Shown here in pieces: positions 5,558 through 9,785 of a stretch of DNA of 9,785 bases. Under the pieces are notes generated by a model. That model saw nothing but the letters and a program-made list of their open reading frames with translations. It made no database searches and was not told the origin of the DNA. Numbering within the stretch: the stretch's first letter is position 1; each line of letters begins with the position of its first letter. Both the position numbers and the translations under genes were made by a program. The stretch is from Chryseobacterium gleum (GTDB lineage Bacteria > Bacteroidota > Bacteroidia > Flavobacteriales_D > Sanyastnellaceae): NCBI GenBank assembly GCA_945897395.1, contig CAMDFE010000041.1, positions 1-9,785 on the forward strand, in the 5' to 3' direction.

Positions 5558-6667
5558 ATGGCTAAGAAAGATTTCTACGACGTATTGGGTATTGCACGAA
5601 GTGCGAACGAGGCTGATATAAAAAAGGCCTATCGCAAATTGGCTATTCAATTTCACCCCGATAAAAATCCAGACGACGGTTCGGCTGAAGAGAAATTCAA
5701 AGAAGCCGCGGAGGCTTACGAGGTGTTAAGTGATAATCAAAAACGTCAGCGCTATGATCAGTTCGGTCATGCCGGAATGGGCGGAGGTGGGGGCGGACAA
5801 GGCTACGGTGGTGGAATGAATATGGACGATATCTTCTCTCAATTTGGAGATATATTCGGAGGATTTGGCGGAGGCGGAGGAAGTAGATCAAGTTCAAGAC
5901 GAGTGAAAGGAAGCAATCTTCGCATTCGTGTTAAATTGAATTTGGAAGAAATAGCATTTGGAACAACCAAGAAGATTAAGGTTTTCAAAATGGCGAACGC
6001 CGATGGCGTCACCTACGATACGTGTTCAACATGTGGAGGTTCTGGACAAATACGTCGCGTGCAACAAACTATTTTAGGTGCCATGCAAACCGCAGCCACT
6101 TGTCATGTGTGCAGCGGTGCAGGAAAATCAATTAAGGATCGTCCGAAAGATGCCGATGCATACGGACAGGTTCGCAAGGAAGAAACGGTGGAAATTAAAA
6201 TTCCAGCGGGTGTGGGTGAAGGAATGACGTTGAATGTTTCAGGAAAGGGAAATTCAGGTCCGTTTGGCGGAGTGCCCGGGGATTTACTTGTTCAGATTGA
6301 AGAAGAAGAGCACGCTGAGTTGAAGCGCGATGGAATTCACTTGTATTACGATTTGTATTTGAATTTTGTAGATGCTGCTATGGGAGCGAGCATTGAAATT
6401 CCTTTGGTGAAGGGCAAGGCTCAAATAAAAATAGAGCCCGGAACTCAAGCTGGAAAAATTCTTCGTTTGAAAGGGAAAGGAATACCAGATGTAAACGGAT
6501 ACGGTTCTGGGGATTTGATGGTGAACATCAATGTTTGGACACCACAGAAACTTTCATCAGAAGAAAAGGAAATCTTAACGAAGCTTCGCGAGTCTGAAAA
6601 TTTCAAACCGAATCCTTCTGCCAAAGACAAGAGCTTTTTCCAACGTGTAAAAGAAATGTTTCAGTAA
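5558..6667 (+). CDS. dnaJ: Chaperone DnaJ (Hsp40) with a reduced zinc-finger domain
   Basis: DnaJ delivers unfolded proteins to DnaK and stimulates its ATPase. The 369-residue protein has a J domain at about 5-70 with the HPD motif at 33-35. A Gly/Phe-rich linker at about 73-108 has long Gly runs and DDIFSQFGDIFGGFGG. Beta-domain I starts near 118 (GSNLRIRVKLNLEEI), and the C-terminal substrate-binding domains run from about 205 (VEIKIPAGVGEGM) to about 345. The cysteine-rich region is unusual: classical DnaJ has four CxxCxGxG motifs, but here only CSTCGGSG (156-163) and CHVCSGAG (182-189) exist. By alignment these are motifs 2 and 3, so zinc centre II is kept while motifs 1 and 4 (centre I) are replaced by Cys-free sequence. 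I recall the same layout in other Flavobacteriia, so it is probably functional. truA follows after 7 nt. Confidence 0.95.
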   Translation: MAKKDFYDVLGIARSANEADIKKAYRKLAIQFHPDKNPDDGSAEEKFKEAAEAYEVLSDNQKRQRYDQFGHAGMGGGGGGQGYGGGMNMDDIFSQFGDIFGGFGGGGGSRSSSRRVKGSNLRIRVKLNLEEIAFGTTKKIKVFKMANADGVTYDTCSTCGGSGQIRRVQQTILGAMQTAATCHVCSGAGKSIKDRPKDADAYGQVRKEETVEIKIPAGVGEGMTLNVSGKGNSGPFGGVPGDLLVQIEEEEHAELKRDGIHLYYDLYLNFVDAAMGASIEIPLVKGKAQIKIEPGTQAGKILRLKGKGIPDVNGYGSGDLMVNINVWTPQKLSSEEKEILTKLRESENFKPNPSAKDKSFFQRVKEMFQ

Positions 6668-6674
6668 TTAGACA

Positions 6675-7460
6675 ATGGAGCAGGAAGAAGAAAAGACGGA
6701 ATTTGCGCGCTACTTCCTGCAAATAGCCTACGACGGAACCAACTATCACGGCTGGCAAAGACAACTGAATGCACATTCGGTTCAAGAAGAAATAGAAAAA
6801 GCATTGTGCAAAATATTGCGCTTGCCGAAAGTGGTTACACTCGGCTGCGGTCGCACTGACACGGGTGTTCACGCGAGTGATTTTTATCTTCACTTCGTTC
6901 CAGAAATTCATGAATTGAATGAAGAGGAAACGCTGTTTCGATTGCAACAAGTGTTGCCGAAAGACATTGCGGCTTTCAAACTTTTCAAAGTAAACAATCG
7001 GGCACATGCGCGGTTCGATGCGAATGAACGCTCTTACGAATATCGCATTGCGAAAAAGAAAGATCCGTTTCAACGCAATTATACATACTTCTATGGAAAA
7101 GAATTAAACATCGAGGCCATGAACAACGCGGCTAGTTTGATGTTAGGTTCGAATGACTTTGCTTGTTTTTGTAAATCTGGAGGTGGGCAAATGACCACCA
7201 TTTGCGATGTGCGAGAAGCACGATGGGAAGAGAAAGAAGATCTGCTAATTTTTCACATAACTGCCGATCGTTTTCTTCGAAACATGGTGCGCGCTGTGGT
7301 GGGAACCCTGTTGCAAGTGGGAAGAGGTGAAATGAATTTGGAAGAATTTCAAGAAGTACTGAATAGCAAATCAAGAAACGAGGCAGGAGAAAGTGTTCGT
7401 CCGAATGGACTGTTTTTAACTCGAGTTATTTATCCGGAATCTACCTTCCGAACAAACTAG
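6675..7460 (+). CDS. truA: tRNA pseudouridine(38-40) synthase TruA
   Basis: TruA converts uridines 38, 39 and 40 in the anticodon stem of many tRNAs to pseudouridine. The 261-residue length matches the family. The sequence shows IAYDGTNYHGWQRQ at 17-30, the catalytic motif GCGRTDTGVHA at 57-67 with nucleophile Asp62, HARFDANERSYEYRIAKKKDPF near 110-132, and FLRNMVRAVVGTLLQVG in the C-terminal part, all hallmarks of TruA. The first ~12 residues (MEQEEEKTEF) are a charged extension; no better internal start is seen. The gene sits 7 nt after dnaJ and 3 nt before the ABC exporter, so it is probably translated from the chaperone transcript. There is no functional link to the neighbours beyond cotranscription. 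Confidence 0.95.
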   Translation: MEQEEEKTEFARYFLQIAYDGTNYHGWQRQLNAHSVQEEIEKALCKILRLPKVVTLGCGRTDTGVHASDFYLHFVPEIHELNEEETLFRLQQVLPKDIAAFKLFKVNNRAHARFDANERSYEYRIAKKKDPFQRNYTYFYGKELNIEAMNNAASLMLGSNDFACFCKSGGGQMTTICDVREARWEEKEDLLIFHITADRFLRNMVRAVVGTLLQVGRGEMNLEEFQEVLNSKSRNEAGESVRPNGLFLTRVIYPESTFRTN

Positions 7461-7463
7461 AAT

Positions 7464-9206
7464 ATGGCATCAGGGAAGGCGTTTGATTGGAAAATATTTG
7501 CTCGACTGTATCAATACAGCAAGCCCTATCGCGGCGGTTTCGCGGTTACTCTGATTTTAGTGCTTGTGCTTTCAGGTCTTACAGTCGTGCGGCCTGAACA
7601 AATGCGGAACATGCTAGATGTCGCAGTTCCGGGCGGTGACAGTAGGCAAATCTTGAATGTCGCCATATGGTTTTTTGTTGTTCTTGCTATTGAAATTTCA
7701 CTTCAGTACATTCAAACACTTGCAGCGAATAGTGTGGCGCAAAGTATTACGCTTGACATGCGTGAACGAGTTTATGCGCAGGTGATTCGATATAAATTGA
7801 ATTACTTCGATAAGACTCCTGTTGGACAATTAGTAACACGACACATTGGAGACATCGACGGTATTGCGGAGGTTTTCAGTGTTGGGCTTTTAGATATTAT
7901 TCGCGACATACTTAAGTTGTTGGTGATTGTAGGATTCATGTTTTTTCTCGATTGGAAGTTGACGTTGATCGTCATGCTGCCAATACCTATTTTACTATGG
8001 GCAACGCGCGTGTTTCAACAAGCGGTGAAGAAATCTTTTCAAGATGTTCGAAACGAAGTTGCGCGCATGAATGTGTTCGTGCAAGAGCATGTAACGGGAA
8101 TGAACATTGTTCAGTTTTTCAATCGTCAGAAAATTGAAAACAAAAAATTTGTAGAGATCAATGCGCAGCAGCGCGATGCTCATATTCGCGGCGTTTGGGC
8201 GTATTCAGTTTTCTTTCCTGTTGTTGAAATTCTTTCAGCACTCTCTGTTTCCTTGCTGCTTTGGTGGGGTGTAAAGTCGAGTTTGAATTTGGAAATGTCT
8301 CCAGGATTAATTCTTGAATTCAGCACGTTCATAGCCATGATGTACAGACCCATTCGTCAGATGGCAGACAACTTCAACGTACTGCAAATGGGAGTGGTGA
8401 ATGCCGAACGTGTATTCAAATTAATGGACGAAGATCATTCCGAAGAAGATGCCCTTCATGAAGAAATGACAGGTGTCAATGGAAGAATTGAATTCCGCGA
8501 TGTGAGTTTTCAGTATGTGGAAAATCAGCCGGTGCTGACCAACTTCAACATGATTATTGAGGCTGGAAAAAGCGCGGCTATCGTGGGGTCTACAGGGTCT
8601 GGAAAATCTACACTTATTTCTTTGTTGAATAGATTCTACGAAATAAACAACGGTGAAATTTATATCGATGATGTAGCACTTTCGAAATTGCCTTTGGTTT
8701 CGCTTCGAAAAACAATAGGCGTTGTTCTTCAAGATGTGTTTCTTTTCAGCGATTCCATTCGAAACAATTTAACGTTGTACAACAAGGAGATTTCCGATGA
8801 GCGAATGATTGAAGCTGCGAAAATGGTGGGCGCTCATGAATTCATTATGGCTCTTCCAGGCGGATATGATTTCGATGTGAAGGAGAGAGGAACGTTGCTC
8901 AGCACAGGACAGCGTCAGCTTTTGGCTTTCGTTCGCGTGTTCCTTCAAGATCCGAAAATTGTTATTCTTGACGAAGCGACTTCAAGCATCGATACCGAAT
9001 CTGAATTACTGATTCAGCGCGCGACGGAGTTGCTAACGAAGGATAGAACATCAATCGTAATTGCGCACAGACTTTCAACCATTCAGCAAGCTGACGTAAT
9101 TTTTGTTTTGGAACAAGGAGAAATTATTGAGCAAGGAAGTCATTCAGAGTTGATGACATTGAGCGGTCATTACCGTAACTTAGTGGAACTTCAATACAAG
9201 AAATAA
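7464..9206 (+). CDS. ABC exporter, fused permease and ATPase (MsbA/MdlB-like)
   Basis: This is a 580-residue half-transporter of the inner membrane, expected to work as a dimer and export a lipid or drug-like substrate using ATP. The N-terminal half holds about six membrane helices (roughly 26-43, 63-83, 142-163, 165-185, 247-270, 282-297). The cytoplasmic coupling segment FDKTPVGQLVTRHIGDID lies at 115-132. The nucleotide-binding domain starts near 340. It shows Walker A GSTGSGKST (375-383, Lys381), the Q-loop VVLQDVFLF, the signature LSTGQRQ (479-485), Walker B IVILDE with Asp503 and Glu504, and the H-loop His535 in IVIAHR. The signature has Thr instead of the first Gly of LSGGQ, a variation seen in MdlB/YheH-like exporters. 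All catalytic residues are intact. The stop codon overlaps the ATG of the next gene by one base. MsbA (lipid A flipping) and multidrug export are both possible. Confidence 0.92.
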   Translation: MASGKAFDWKIFARLYQYSKPYRGGFAVTLILVLVLSGLTVVRPEQMRNMLDVAVPGGDSRQILNVAIWFFVVLAIEISLQYIQTLAANSVAQSITLDMRERVYAQVIRYKLNYFDKTPVGQLVTRHIGDIDGIAEVFSVGLLDIIRDILKLLVIVGFMFFLDWKLTLIVMLPIPILLWATRVFQQAVKKSFQDVRNEVARMNVFVQEHVTGMNIVQFFNRQKIENKKFVEINAQQRDAHIRGVWAYSVFFPVVEILSALSVSLLLWWGVKSSLNLEMSPGLILEFSTFIAMMYRPIRQMADNFNVLQMGVVNAERVFKLMDEDHSEEDALHEEMTGVNGRIEFRDVSFQYVENQPVLTNFNMIIEAGKSAAIVGSTGSGKSTLISLLNRFYEINNGEIYIDDVALSKLPLVSLRKTIGVVLQDVFLFSDSIRNNLTLYNKEISDERMIEAAKMVGAHEFIMALPGGYDFDVKERGTLLSTGQRQLLAFVRVFLQDPKIVILDEATSSIDTESELLIQRATELLTKDRTSIVIAHRLSTIQQADVIFVLEQGEIIEQGSHSELMTLSGHYRNLVELQYKK

Positions 9207-9622
9207 TGACCAACGCCGAGAAGATTGTAGATCTCATGTTCACCAACGATGCGTATAGCCAATGGTTGGGCATTGAACGATTGAATGTTGCGCCCGGTGT
9301 TTGCGATTTGCGAATGACAGTAAGAAGTGAAATGTTAAATGGATTTGCAATTGCGCATGGTGGAATTTCTTATTCACTTGCCGACACGGCATTGGCATTC
9401 GCGAGCAATGCCCATGGATTGAAATGTTATTCGGTGGAGACTTCTATTTCTCACGTGAAGATGGTTGCGGAAGAAGATGTTCTTACAACGTTGGTAGAAG
9501 AGAAGAGTTTGTCTAAGCGCATCGGCGTTTATCACATTACGGTCTTCAATCAAAACAACGAAGCTGTGGCCTTTTTCAAGGGGACCGTTCATAGGTCTGA
9601 GAAATCTTGGGAAATCGCATAA
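9206..9622 (+). CDS. PaaI-family hotdog-fold acyl-CoA thioesterase
   Basis: This 138-residue protein belongs to the hotdog-fold thioesterases that hydrolyse acyl-CoA or aryl-acyl-CoA esters in the cytoplasm. The active-site helix segment is clear: MLNGFAIAHGGISYSLADTA at 43-62, with Asn45, His51-Gly52-Gly53 and the likely catalytic Asp60, as in PaaI. The length is normal, with one hotdog domain and no signal peptide. The start codon shares a base with the stop of the exporter gene (TAATG), which indicates translational coupling. PaaI proper removes stalled phenylacetyl-CoA intermediates, but no other paa gene is present here, so I give no symbol and the substrate is open. A new promoter box lies downstream, so this is probably the last gene of the cluster, although no terminator hairpin is visible after it. 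Confidence 0.9.
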   Translation: MTNAEKIVDLMFTNDAYSQWLGIERLNVAPGVCDLRMTVRSEMLNGFAIAHGGISYSLADTALAFASNAHGLKCYSVETSISHVKMVAEEDVLTTLVEEKSLSKRIGVYHITVFNQNNEAVAFFKGTVHRSEKSWEIA

Positions 9623-9649
9623 TTTTCAAGGACTTTCTTGCTTAAATCG

Positions 9650-9657
9650 TAAATTTG
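9650..9657 (+). promoter_or_regulatory. Putative -7 promoter box for the aminotransferase gene
   Basis: TAAATTTG matches TAnnTTTG and ends 4 nt before the ATG at 9662. No good -33 TTTG is found; TTTT at 9623-9626 lies 23 nt upstream. The expected start of transcription coincides with or barely precedes the start codon, implying a leaderless or near-leaderless mRNA. Confidence 0.5.
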
Positions 9658-9661
9658 CACC

Positions 9662-9785
9662 ATGCAAGAAAATACGCGCGTGGGCAAGGTTTCCCACCTG
9701 TTAGAAAAACTGACTGAATCTGCAACGTTGGCCATGTCTCGTATGAGTCGTGAATTGGCTGCAGAAGGAAAGCCCGTAGTGAACC
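9662..9785 (+). CDS. Class I PLP-dependent aminotransferase, N-terminal fragment (cut by window edge)
   Basis: Forty-one codons are visible from ATG at 9662 before the window ends. The segment LTESATLAMSRMSRELAAEGKPVV matches the N-terminus of aspartate-aminotransferase-like class I/II enzymes, where 'S.T.am...a.eL...Gk.vi' precedes the conserved GEPDF turn, which would lie just outside. Such enzymes swap amino groups between amino acids and keto acids using pyridoxal phosphate. The catalytic lysine is not in the window, so substrate class and gene symbol cannot be given. The gene has its own promoter box and is probably separate from the upstream cluster. Confidence 0.75.
   Translation, partial: MQENTRVGKVSHLLEKLTESATLAMSRMSRELAAEGKPVVN

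Noticed and set aside
5770..5885. Gly-rich repetitive tract in dnaJ
   Set aside because: This is the normal Gly/Phe-rich linker of DnaJ, not a variable repeat or slippage locus.
6603..7073. 156-codon minus-strand frame opposite truA
   Set aside because: It overlaps the end of dnaJ and half of truA, both firmly identified, and its product is low-complexity Phe/Arg-rich sequence without family features.
8898..8918. ABC signature LSTGQ instead of LSGGQ as a sign of a dead ATPase site
   Set aside because: Walker A Lys, Walker B Asp-Glu and the H-loop His are intact, and this Gly position varies in active exporters of the MdlB/YheH type.

Overview
The window looks like chromosomal DNA from a Bacteroidota bacterium, probably of the Flavobacteriia/Flavobacteriales. 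The evidence is a MurA with Asp at the catalytic Cys position, a DnaJ with only two CxxCxGxG motifs, promoter boxes of the TAnnTTTG type, few Shine-Dalgarno sequences, and a large secreted lamin-tail/CotH protein of the kind these bacteria export. Family assignments come from motif recognition only; no search was run. Genes fill nearly everything: no stretch of more than 300 bases lacks one, and I see no tRNA, rRNA, CRISPR array, insertion sequence or prophage.

Layout. (1) 1-2825, minus strand: a secreted SGNH/GDSL hydrolase (2825-2127), followed 12 nt later by a very large secreted protein (start at 2114, running off the left edge with 704 codons visible). That protein has a signal peptide, a lamin-tail domain interrupted by about 180 residues, a chitobiase-C-terminal-like domain and a CotH kinase-like domain. 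(2) 2826-2942: a divergent promoter region with an 18-bp perfect palindrome just before murA. (3) 2943-4878, plus strand: murA, then a periplasmic TlpA-like thioredoxin with its own TAnnTTTG promoter. (4) 4879-5003: a regulatory stretch holding a TAnnTTTG box that abuts a strong terminator hairpin, a small palindrome and a sigma-54-like element. (5) 5004-9622, plus strand: a tightly packed set of grpE, dnaJ, truA, an ABC exporter and a PaaI-type thioesterase, with gaps of 2, 7 and 3 nt and finally a 1-nt overlap. (6) 9662 to the right edge: the first 41 codons of a class I PLP-dependent aminotransferase with a promoter box so close that its mRNA may be leaderless.

How the genes fit together. 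Most of the plus strand is housekeeping: peptidoglycan precursor synthesis (MurA), envelope thiol chemistry (TlpA-like), protein folding (GrpE and DnaJ as DnaK partners; no dnaK here) and tRNA modification (TruA). The exporter and thioesterase appear to be carried in the same transcript. The minus-strand pair is the accessory part: two exported proteins probably made together. I found no convincing undescribed multi-gene system. The points most worth a second look are the split lamin-tail domain in the CotH protein, the promoter/terminator composite and sigma-54-like element before grpE, and the lineage-type changes in MurA and DnaJ.
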